A stretch of 38,213 nt of DNA from positions 1-38,213 of the forward strand of contig CAJCCX010000284.1 of assembly GCA_903961015.1 (NCBI GenBank). Reading direction: 5' to 3'. The stretch is from an uncultured bacterium. Lineage in GTDB: Bacteria > Planctomycetota > Phycisphaerae > Phycisphaerales > SM1A02. Positions 1 to 7,534 of this stretch are shown piece after piece. Both the position numbers and the translations under genes were made by a program. Under the pieces are notes generated by a model. That model saw only the letters and a program-made list of their open reading frames with translations. It did no database searches and was not told the DNA's origin. The stretch's first letter is position 1; every line of letters starts with the position of its first letter.

Positions 1-1
1 C

Positions 2-139
2 GACGGTTCTGATCTGAGCTCATTCCTGAGTGCATGGGGAACTTGCACAGACTGTGCTGCAGATTTCAACGGCGATAATTCAGTTGACGGAAACGACTTC
101 AGTTTCCTGCTGTCGAATTGGGGAGCGTGCGGTTCTTAG
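2..139 (+). CDS. C-terminal end of a protein with a dockerin/EF-hand-like repeat pair (5' truncated by window edge)
   Basis: Frame 2 reads DGSDLSSFLSAWGTCTDCAADFNGDNSVDGNDFSFLLSNWGACGS*, two DxNxDxxxDxxDxxxLLxxWG repeats typical of planctomycete C-terminal dockerin-like modules. Confidence 0.8.
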   Translation, partial: DGSDLSSFLSAWGTCTDCAADFNGDNSVDGNDFSFLLSNWGACGS

Positions 140-185
140 TCGGCGGTGCCGAGCAGTTCACTTCGGGGGAAACACATTCCAGAAC

Positions 186-692
186 TTACTTTGCTCCAGC
201 GATCCGCTGGCGCCCCCACAGAATCCAACTGGAATCTGGCAGCGTATGACCCATGCTGCGAAACATGAAAGAAATCTGCGCATTGTGATAAAGCGCGTGG
301 GTTGGCACTTGCATGATTGAATCGATGGCTCTTTGACGATATTCGATTCCGTCTCGAACGCGAACCACGACTCGATCGCACTCTGCGGGTGTCAGCCGTT
401 CAAGATATCCATCCCAGCGCGCACGAACCTTCGCAAACTCACCGCGAATCGATGCGATATCTGGCAGTTCGCTCGTCGGAGGCATTGTCACTGTCGCATC
501 GCCCTCAAGCACACCAATCCAAATTCGCTCAGCTCCAACGAGATGCACGATGGTTGCATGCACAGATCCCATTCCAATTGGAAAATCTCGGCGGAAATCT
601 GCGTCTGGGATTGTTGCGGCAGCATCGAGTGTGCGTCCAGTCATCCATCGCAGCCAATCATGCGCATCACATGCAATCGTGTTTGAATTCAT
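186..692 (-). CDS. DinB-family protein (DUF664-like)
   Basis: 168 aa ORF with HATIVHLVGAERIWIGVLEG ... SIMQVPTHALYHNAQISFMFRSMG, the DinB helical bundle with conserved His positions. Confidence 0.8.
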   Translation of the reverse strand: MNSNTIACDAHDWLRWMTGRTLDAAATIPDADFRRDFPIGMGSVHATIVHLVGAERIWIGVLEGDATVTMPPTSELPDIASIRGEFAKVRARWDGYLERLTPAECDRVVVRVRDGIEYRQRAIDSIMQVPTHALYHNAQISFMFRSMGHTLPDSSWILWGRQRIAGAK

Positions 693-703
693 AGTGCAAA
701 TCC

Positions 704-1057
704 TTATTGTTTGATTTCTGTCACTGCGCTGGCAACAATTTCGCCCCGTGCATCTCGTGCAACTGTCTCGACAATGATCATGCCATTTATGCGCTTTGAT
801 TGAACGGCGAAATCCATACTCTTTGCGCCATCTTCGACCTTGACCGTGGCCAACTGGCCAATGACCGCCACCACTTTTGGCGCAGAGAGCAACGATCCAT
901 CTGCGCTGTGCAATTCAATCTCGACGGTGACCGAATCTGCCCCTTGGCCCAAAGAAGAAATCGAAGCATTCACGATCAAAGAGCTTTCTGCAGGATGCGC
1001 GCATGCGCAGAGCGCGAGGAGAAAAAGACTTCCAGTGATTTTGAAAACGAACTTCAT
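704..1057 (-). CDS. small putative lipoprotein
   Basis: Internal Met start MKFVFKITGSLFLLALCACAHP gives a lipobox-like signal; contains APKVVAVIGQLATVKVEDG, reminiscent of short secretin-type segments. Confidence 0.6.
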   Translation of the reverse strand: MKFVFKITGSLFLLALCACAHPAESSLIVNASISSLGQGADSVTVEIELHSADGSLLSAPKVVAVIGQLATVKVEDGAKSMDFAVQSKRINGMIIVETVARDARGEIVASAVTEIKQ

Positions 1058-1125
1058 CGTATTTATTCCTTTGATTATGAAACATGCATTTCGTGTAAGT
1101 GGTTGCGAAGCGTAACAAATCATCT

Positions 1126-2541
1126 ATGCGATCGCATACCGTATGTGGCGTGACCGCTGCGAATCAAACTGGAACACCCACTGCAACAGAAGCCAACTTT
1201 GATGGCCTTGTTGGAATGACTCACAATTACGCTGGACTTGCTGCGGGAAATATGGCAAGCCAGAATAATGCGGGTCGGATTTCAAACCCAAAGGCTGCTG
1301 CTCTGCAAGGCATTGCGAAAATGGAGGCTGTTGCGGCGCTTGGTGTGACGCAATATTTTCTTCCGCCTCAAGAGCGACCAGCAATATGGGTGCTGCGTCA
1401 AAACGGCTTCACTGGCGACGATGCAAATATTCTCGCCGATGCACACGCCAACAAGCCGCATCTGCTGGCGCAATGTTGCAGTTCAAGTTTTATGTGGAGT
1501 GCAAACGCTGCCACTGTCGCGCCAGCACAAGATGCGCGCGATCAACGAACGCATTTGGTCGTGGCAAATTTGAAGTCCATGCCGCACCGCGCAATCGAGC
1601 CGCCATGCACGCATGCGATTCTGAGTGCTGTCTTTGCGGATCGCGAACGATTCGTTGTTCACCAGGCGCTTCCAAGCAGTGCGCAGATGGGCGACGAGGG
1701 CGCAGCGAACCACACACGTTTATTCGACGCAACAAACGCGCAACAACCCGCAACACATTTCTTTGTATTCGGAATTGACACGGCAAATCCACAGCGGCAA
1801 CCAAAGATTCATCCTGCGCGGCAAACGCTGCAAGCCAGTCAAAGCGTTGCCAATTTATTGCAACTCGATCTTGCGCAGTGCGTCTTTGCGCAGCAACATC
1901 CAGATGCGATTGACCAAGGTGTTTTTCACAACGATGTCGTTGCGGTTGGAAATGCATCCACCCTGCTCTATCACCAAGATGCTTGGCTTGATCATGATCG
2001 GGTCATGGATGCGCTTGCTGAGCGCGTTGGCAATTCATTTTGCCCTCTCGCGGTCAGTCGCGATGAATTGACGATCGCCGAAGCAGTCTCGACATATTTA
2101 TTTAATTCGCAACTTGTCACGACAACCGACGGAACTATGACTTTGGTATGTCCCAGCGAAGTTGAACACCATGCTCGCGCGCGCGCAGTGGCGCAGCGTA
2201 TTCAACAGGATCGCCGCAATTCAATCTCGCGTGTGGTGTATCTCGATGTGCGAGAAAGCATGCGAAATGGTGGTGGACCAGCGTGCCTGAGATTGCGCGT
2301 GCCGCTCGCACCTCATTCTGATTCCGATCCTTCCACGAATACTTTGCAGGGCATTCACCCTGGTTGTATTTTCAATTCGCAGCGTGCCGCACAATTGCGA
2401 GCATGGGTTGAAACGTGGTACCCAGACCAACTCACTCCAGAAGATCTTGCCGATCCGATGCTGCTCAAGCGCAATCGTGATGCACTCGATGCGCTCACGA
2501 AACAACTTGACCTCCCTGCAATCTATCCATTTCAATGCTGA
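1126..2541 (+). CDS. astB: N-succinylarginine dihydrolase
   Basis: ANFDGLVGMTHNYAGLAAGNMASQNN, GDEGAANH, DQGVFHNDVVAVGN, STYLFNSQL, MRNGGGPACLRLRVPL, AIYPFQC match AstB along its length; Glu, His and Cys catalytic contexts retained. Start could also be GTG at 1099. Confidence 0.93.
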   Translation: MRSHTVCGVTAANQTGTPTATEANFDGLVGMTHNYAGLAAGNMASQNNAGRISNPKAAALQGIAKMEAVAALGVTQYFLPPQERPAIWVLRQNGFTGDDANILADAHANKPHLLAQCCSSSFMWSANAATVAPAQDARDQRTHLVVANLKSMPHRAIEPPCTHAILSAVFADRERFVVHQALPSSAQMGDEGAANHTRLFDATNAQQPATHFFVFGIDTANPQRQPKIHPARQTLQASQSVANLLQLDLAQCVFAQQHPDAIDQGVFHNDVVAVGNASTLLYHQDAWLDHDRVMDALAERVGNSFCPLAVSRDELTIAEAVSTYLFNSQLVTTTDGTMTLVCPSEVEHHARARAVAQRIQQDRRNSISRVVYLDVRESMRNGGGPACLRLRVPLAPHSDSDPSTNTLQGIHPGCIFNSQRAAQLRAWVETWYPDQLTPEDLADPMLLKRNRDALDALTKQLDLPAIYPFQC

Positions 2542-2784
2542 TTTCTATAAAAATCGGACTTCAGGCTTTGGTGTGGGTGAAGGCTCCGTTGTTTCTCTGA
2601 AATTGGAAGGGTTCCACGCAATGCCGACCGCAGGGCTCTCCTGCGCACTCGTCCGATACCCAACGTTTCAATCACCGAGCCCATCCGTCGAGAATTCAAT
2701 TCGCTCGTAGCGGTCGTTCTCGGGGGACCGCGGCCACTCAACAGTGCGCATCACGCCGTGCAGGATCACACTGCGAAGCGGCCA

Positions 2785-2803
2785 ACCGAACGCGCAGTTC
2801 GGT
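2785..2803. repeat. perfect hairpin ACCGAAC-gcgca-GTTCGGT
   Basis: 7-bp inverted repeat read directly. Confidence 0.6.
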
Positions 2804-2853
2804 ATGCGGCGTCATACGACCCGACGGAGTGATTCGCGGCGGAATTGCGGCGG

Positions 2854-2870
2854 CGGGACTCATGGTCCCG
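2854..2870. repeat. perfect hairpin CGGGAC-tcatg-GTCCCG
   Basis: 6-bp inverted repeat with 5-nt loop read directly. Confidence 0.6.
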
Positions 2871-2978
2871 ACGGCGCACAGGTGCTATTCAAATCGTGCA
2901 CCGACCCAGCGCCCAGCATGACCTTCAGCGTTTTGTCGGGAGATGCGCCAATCAGGGCCAGCATGCCTACTTGGAGGG

Positions 2979-3026
2979 TAATACTTTTTGTCGGCTATTT
3001 TGCATTTTCGCCTACATTTAGTATTA
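2979..3026 (+). promoter_or_regulatory. putative abiE promoter/operator
   Basis: Perfect 7-bp inverted repeat TAATACT (2979-2985) / AGTATTA (3020-3026); possible -35 TTTGCA (2999-3004), 17-bp spacer, -10 TATTAT (3022-3027), just upstream of the abiEi ATG at 3040. Confidence 0.45.
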
Positions 3027-3039
3027 TTATGCCAGCACC

Positions 3040-3648
3040 ATGCGCACACCACCCCGCTCCAAATCCGATGCACTGATCCGACTCGGGCGCAAAGGCCCCA
3101 TTCGAGCTCGCGACTTGGCTGAGTTTGGGATTCCGCGGACCTATCTGCGACGCCTGGTCGATGCCGGAACACTGGAACACATCGCGCGTGGGATCTATCG
3201 GCTTGCCGATGCCGAGCCAAGCGAAATGTCGACGCTCGCGGAGGTAGCCAAGCGCACGCCGCACGCCACCATCTGTCTCCTCAGCGCGCTGCAACTACAC
3301 GGCATGACCGACGAACTTCCGCACGCCGTTTGGGTGATGCTCGACCGAAAGGCGCGTAGACCGAGTGCGCCACACACACGGTTGCACGTTGTGCGCGCAA
3401 GCGGTGCTGCGCTCACGCACGGCGTTAATGTAAGACGCGCGGAAGGCGTGCCGATGCGCGTGACCAACCCGGCACGCACCGTTGCAGATTGCTTCCGCTA
3501 CCGAAAACACATTGGGCTTGATGTGGCGATCGCAGCGCTCCGCGAATTCCGCCGCAAGCGCAAAGGGTCGATGGATGCCTTGCTCGCCGCCGCGACCGTG
3601 CTGCGAGTGGCGCGCATCATGCGCCCGTACATCGAGGCGACGGCATGA
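3040..3648 (+). CDS. abiEi: AbiEi-type antitoxin / winged-helix regulator of a type IV toxin-antitoxin system
   Basis: N-terminal wHTH GPIRARDLAEFGIPRTYLRRLVDAGTLEHIARGIYRL, then ATICLLSALQLHGMTDELPHAVWVML and TNPARTVADCFRYRKHIGLDVAIAALRE. Confidence 0.88.
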   Translation: MRTPPRSKSDALIRLGRKGPIRARDLAEFGIPRTYLRRLVDAGTLEHIARGIYRLADAEPSEMSTLAEVAKRTPHATICLLSALQLHGMTDELPHAVWVMLDRKARRPSAPHTRLHVVRASGAALTHGVNVRRAEGVPMRVTNPARTVADCFRYRKHIGLDVAIAALREFRRKRKGSMDALLAAATVLRVARIMRPYIEATA

Positions 3649-4562
3649 GCACGCCAGGGCCGAGTCTCCACGCGTCGATCCTGTCTCGCTTGAAGAACAT
3701 CAGCCGAGAACGACGCGAGGACATGCAGTTCACGCTGGCGCGCTATACCTGCGAGCGGTTGCTGTACAGGCTGAGTAGATCGCAGCACGCCGACTCCTTT
3801 GTGCTCAAGGGAGCGGCGTTGTTCGCGACTTGGGTGGATAGCCGCTATCGGGCGACGCGTGACATCGACTTCCTGGTCTTCATAGAGGCAACGGAGCAGA
3901 GGATTGCCGACGCATTCAGGGACATCTTCGCCGTGACCGTCGAACCCGACGACGGTCTGCTGTTCGACGCTGATTCCATCGAGGTCAGTCGCATCCGCGA
4001 GGAATTTAAATATGGCGGACTGCACCTCGACGCAGTCGCTCGACTGGGCACAACGCGGATACCGGTGAAGGTCGATTCCGGATTCGGTGATGTGATTACG
4101 CCTGCGGCGGTGGCGCTTACATACCCATCAATGCTCGGTTTTCCCGCAGCAACGCTGCGTGGATATCCCAAGGAGACCGTGGCAGCGGAAAAGTTGGAGG
4201 CGATCGTGCGGATCGGCATGACGAACAGCCGGCTGAAGGATTACTTCGATCTTCATCTCCTGGCGCGAGGATTTGATTTCGACGCAACGACGTTGGGCAA
4301 GGCGATCAAGGCGACATTCGAACGGCGCGGGACCGCGATTCCAAACGGAACGCCAAGCGGACTCAAAGCCGCGTTCGGCAACGACGCGGAGAATATAAAT
4401 CGTTGGAAAGGTTTTTATGCCAAGTCCGGAATCGATGAGATCGTGCCATTGCCGGAGGTCGTGGCCATGGTTGACGGGTTTGCATCGCCGATCTTCGCGC
4501 GCCTTGCTGCGGGCGATGCACTGACCGCGAAGTGGCACTGCGCATCGGCACGATGGGGCTGA
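3645..4562 (+). CDS. abiEii: AbiEii/AbiGii-family nucleotidyltransferase toxin
   Basis: FVLKGAALFATWVDSRYRATRDIDFLVF nucleotidyltransferase core and AEKLEAIVRIGMTNSRLKDYFDLHLLARGFDFD; ATGA overlap with abiEi. Confidence 0.9.
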   Translation: MSTPGPSLHASILSRLKNISRERREDMQFTLARYTCERLLYRLSRSQHADSFVLKGAALFATWVDSRYRATRDIDFLVFIEATEQRIADAFRDIFAVTVEPDDGLLFDADSIEVSRIREEFKYGGLHLDAVARLGTTRIPVKVDSGFGDVITPAAVALTYPSMLGFPAATLRGYPKETVAAEKLEAIVRIGMTNSRLKDYFDLHLLARGFDFDATTLGKAIKATFERRGTAIPNGTPSGLKAAFGNDAENINRWKGFYAKSGIDEIVPLPEVVAMVDGFASPIFARLAAGDALTAKWHCASARWG

Positions 4563-4584
4563 CTGAACCTTGAGGGCACAAACC

Positions 4585-4625
4585 GGTCACATAGGTGACA
4601 CAAGTATTCGGGCACATGGGTGACA
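4585..4625. repeat. two near-identical 16-mers GGTCACATAGGTGACA / GGGCACATGGGTGACA
   Basis: Copies at 4585-4600 and 4610-4625 (25-bp period), 22 bp after abiEii; resembles the multiple terminal repeats of some integrase-type insertion sequences (recollection, not searched). Confidence 0.5.
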
Positions 4626-4759
4626 GGCCGTGGAATTTGGAATCATTTCCCAAATGCCCTGGAAAGAAACCCTCGCCTCCACTTGCGAGAGCCAAGTCGC
4701 GAGATTTTCCTGAGGAAGAATTTCCAGCATCGCTTCGCGAAGTGCCCCCTCGTCTGGGG

Positions 4760-4781
4760 TGTCCACCAAATCTGGGGAGGT
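4760..4781. repeat. 22-bp repeat TGTCCACCAAATCTGGGGAGGT, copy 1 (possible IS-end remnant)
   Basis: Identical to 7229-7250, same orientation; flanks not similar. Confidence 0.65.
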
Positions 4782-4871
4782 CCAGTATGAACCTTGCAAC
4801 CGAAATCGACCAAGGCTACCCTTACCTCCACAGGTTTTAAATTGTTCATCAAAATTCAAGGGGCTCACAAA

Positions 4872-5117
4872 TTGGAATCGATTTCCGCCGGTGTTAAACT
4901 TGCATTGTTCGTTGGCAGCATTACTCTGCATCCCTTTCTTTTCAAGGCAATCTTGCAACCCAATATCGCCGCCTCGCATGCACAATGGCAGACTCAGGAG
5001 GATGGCTCAACATGTACCTATAATCAAGTCGAGTGCATCGCGGGTTATCGCATCATTTTGCCTGACAAAATCACTTGGCACTGCCATAAGGTCATTCTTT
5101 CAGAAAGCTGTAAGTGA
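4872..5117 (+). CDS. putative small exported Cys-containing protein (TTG start)
   Basis: In-frame TTG with AAGGGG SD-like sequence 8-9 nt upstream; hydrophobic N-terminus KLALFVGSITLHPFLFKAIL ... ASHA, then 4 Cys. No homology recognised. Confidence 0.3.
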   Translation: MESISAGVKLALFVGSITLHPFLFKAILQPNIAASHAQWQTQEDGSTCTYNQVECIAGYRIILPDKITWHCHKVILSESCK

Positions 5118-5184
5118 TTGACGCCCGCCCTGCGCACTGCCTTGCATATGCCATTACCTCCCGGACTCCGGCGACATCAAGTCA

Positions 5185-5211
5185 CGCCTGCGCTGACAGA
5201 CGCCGCAGGCG
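5185..5211. repeat. GC-rich hairpin CGCCTGCG-ctgacagacgc-CGCAGGCG
   Basis: 8-bp perfect inverted repeat about 55 bp upstream of the 5267 start. Confidence 0.55.
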
Positions 5212-5266
5212 CTCTATACTGATGACTTCTATGGGGATCATAAAAATAATATTGTGGAGACTGTCC

Positions 5267-5551
5267 ATGCATCAACGAAAATCGCAGGTTTTGTCGATGT
5301 TTATTCTCGCACCATTCATCTGCTTGAACTTTCAAATCGAAGCAGTTCCCCTCGGGGCGAGGAATCACCCAGCCTCAGTCGTGCCCGAATACGCGGTGCC
5401 AGTGTCGGAGTTTGCGGCAGAGTCAGCGTCGCAACTCCTTTATTGGCGGACCGTGTTGAATGGGACATGTTGCGATGCCAGGCCCGACCTCCAACGATCG
5501 GTCAAGTGCACAAGCTTTCTAAATCCAACGAAACCAACCACATGTCCATGA
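5267..5551 (+). CDS. putative small secreted protein, 94 aa
   Basis: MHQRKSQVLSMFILAPFICLNFQIEA signal-peptide-like start, GGAG SD-like site 6 nt upstream, stop codon in ATGA overlap with the next ORF. Confidence 0.45.
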   Translation: MHQRKSQVLSMFILAPFICLNFQIEAVPLGARNHPASVVPEYAVPVSEFAAESASQLLYWRTVLNGTCCDARPDLQRSVKCTSFLNPTKPTTCP

Positions 5552-6951
5552 AACGCGTGATCGCAGCTTGTCGAGCCGCAGTACTCATACTCGCGCAGGC
5601 GTCGTTCGCCCAATCGCCGCAGGTCGGTCTTGATCCTTTTGTTACGGCATATGAGAGCGCGGTGCGCGATTGTAGAGAACTTGAACAGCGCACTCGCGAG
5701 TCTACGGATGTCGATGGGATTCAGTTGTTGTTTGTTCGACCGCTTCTCACATGTGCAACTCTCGAACAACTGGTGAAGTCGCTCGAACTCAATCCGCAAG
5801 GGCAGTTGCTCTGCATCGAAGCATGTCGCTCGTACTGTCAGCAGACGACCGCGGTGCACACGGGACCGATCCTGTCCCTCCGATTGCGCATGGCGGAGTT
5901 ATCTGCGGCGCTGAGTGCTGATGACAGCGATGCGATTTCAGAGCGGTGCGGTTCGATGCGTAGCGAACTCCTCCGACTCAATCGACTGTTGAAGTCGCAT
6001 GAGGCTCGCTTGTTCGCGTCGATCGTCGCGCAAGCACAAACTCGCGGAGCCCACGCAGCGGCGTTGTACGCCTACCAACAGGAGGTTCGTCTTTCGCAGA
6101 CGTGTCCATCTCGACTCAAGGGGGCGCTCGTTGATATCGTCGCCTTTCTTGCACTATGTGAGCAAGATGGAGCAAAGGCCGATCCTGTTGTACTGCGAGA
6201 GTGCGATGCGGTACTTGTCGCTGCACTGGATCAAGGGATTGCACTTCACCGTGAAAGAATCGAGCTTGTGAAGGATGCCCACTGCGAAATCGCGCGTGCG
6301 CGTTCGAATGCACTCACAAGTGGAATCGGGGCGTCACACGCGTGGGAGGTTTGCCGTCAAGCGGGCAAGCGAGAGCATCGCGCAAATCTCGCGATCGTGC
6401 AGTGGAATCGACTGGTCGTGGAGAAGTATGCCAGCGGGCTCTCCGCCGAGTGTGCGGCGTCGATTCGCGCGCGACTGTCCGAGATTCTTTTCCCAACCGT
6501 GTATCCCGACCCGACAACGCTTCATGATTTTCAGGCAAGACTCTTCGAAACAGAGGACGCATCGTTTGACCGTGAAGCAGTTCGTCTGATTCTTGCTGAT
6601 GCAGAACGGCAGCGGCGAGAAATCTGTGCAGAGATGGAGAAGCAGGCTCAGTTGTGGAGCGAAACAAAGGCTTCAGAACTTGGTGGGAACGATTGGTGGC
6701 AGCAACACTGTGACACATTCGCAGCTCTCGCACTGCGGAGATGGACGAGTGCTTCAACGGCTCTCTTGCAAGTAAAAACACTGGTCGCTCCGAGTGAAAC
6801 GAATCGCTCCGCGAACAGTCAGCTCGCTGCTCTCATTGCGCAGCGTGATGCCGAATTGTTCGAGTCCGCAACAATTCGACCCGATTCTGATATTCCAGTG
6901 ACGCTGAAATTGACTCGCACGACGGTGAAGTCAGACGACCGAGCGAAGTAG
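5548..6951 (+). CDS. putative secreted Cys-rich, helix-rich protein of unknown function
   Basis: 467 aa from ATG at 5548: MKRVIAACRAAVLILAQASFAQ signal peptide, then many regularly scattered Cys. The longer computed ORF start (5254) lacks signal-peptide logic. Confidence 0.7.
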   Translation: MKRVIAACRAAVLILAQASFAQSPQVGLDPFVTAYESAVRDCRELEQRTRESTDVDGIQLLFVRPLLTCATLEQLVKSLELNPQGQLLCIEACRSYCQQTTAVHTGPILSLRLRMAELSAALSADDSDAISERCGSMRSELLRLNRLLKSHEARLFASIVAQAQTRGAHAAALYAYQQEVRLSQTCPSRLKGALVDIVAFLALCEQDGAKADPVVLRECDAVLVAALDQGIALHRERIELVKDAHCEIARARSNALTSGIGASHAWEVCRQAGKREHRANLAIVQWNRLVVEKYASGLSAECAASIRARLSEILFPTVYPDPTTLHDFQARLFETEDASFDREAVRLILADAERQRREICAEMEKQAQLWSETKASELGGNDWWQQHCDTFAALALRRWTSASTALLQVKTLVAPSETNRSANSQLAALIAQRDAELFESATIRPDSDIPVTLKLTRTTVKSDDRAK

Positions 6952-7228
6952 AGATTCGCTTGTGACTGTTAGTGGCGTCTCGGTAAATGCTTCGAGAATG
7001 CAGCCACAGCATTCTGAACCCCAATGGGTATAGATCCACTGGGCACTTCTGGGATGGCATCGTTGATCTGCCGTCGACCGCGACACTGGAAATCTTGAGA
7101 AAGTTCTATGCGATGAATGCGCGATTTAAAATATCATCAAGATTTCAAATTTCGTTCGTCACACCTGCTTCGGCACGGTGGATTGACCTGCCGGAACCCA
7201 TGGACCTTCAGCACTTTGTTCGTCAAGC

Positions 7229-7250
7229 TGTCCACCAAATCTGGGGAGGT
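7229..7250. repeat. 22-bp repeat TGTCCACCAAATCTGGGGAGGT, copy 2
   Basis: Exact copy of 4760-4781. Confidence 0.65.
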
Positions 7251-7369
7251 TCACTGGCGCTGCATCCTCCAACAAGAGCGCATCATTGAGCTCCTTGAGC
7301 AAGGGGTTCAGGTTGTGGATTGCGAGGCTCATGGGTTCATTCTTTCCAACGGCATGACGTTGATCTGAC

Positions 7370-7399
7370 TTTCAGAATATAAAAGTATAACTTCTGAAA
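7370..7399. repeat. inverted repeat TTTCAGAA-N14-TTCTGAAA with AT-rich core
   Basis: 8-bp perfect arms read directly; followed by AGTGGC-agttaa-GCCGCT hairpin. Confidence 0.5.
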
Positions 7400-7534
7400 A
7401 GTGGCAGTTAAGCCGCTATTTTAGGTATCGGGTCCACCCGCCTGTGCCGATGATCCGCATAGCCCGCGCGACGCAGATGGTGCAAGAATATTGAGGACGG
7501 AATCATCAACGCCTAAATACCCTGCCCCAACAAT

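Noticed and set aside
2881-2940. Similarity between CAGCATGACCTTCAGCGTTTTGTC (~2907) and CCATGGACCTTCAGCACTTTGTTC (~7199)
   Set aside because: Short and imperfect; cannot be separated from chance without alignment statistics.
4587-4985. 132-aa minus-strand ORF with YWTSPDLVDTPDEG
   Set aside because: Spans the IS-end-like repeat and overlaps a better plus-strand candidate; no family or SD support.
5254-5547. Upstream extension of the 565-aa ORF (METVHASTK...)
   Set aside because: Signal peptide begins at 5548; upstream part overlaps the better supported 94-aa ORF.
6987-7368. Plus-strand ORFs in the comM 3' flank, and a ~58-aa minus-strand frame (MSLAIHNLNPLLKELNDALL...) through the second 22-mer
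   Set aside because: Short, no recognised domain, no clear start/SD; more likely remnants.
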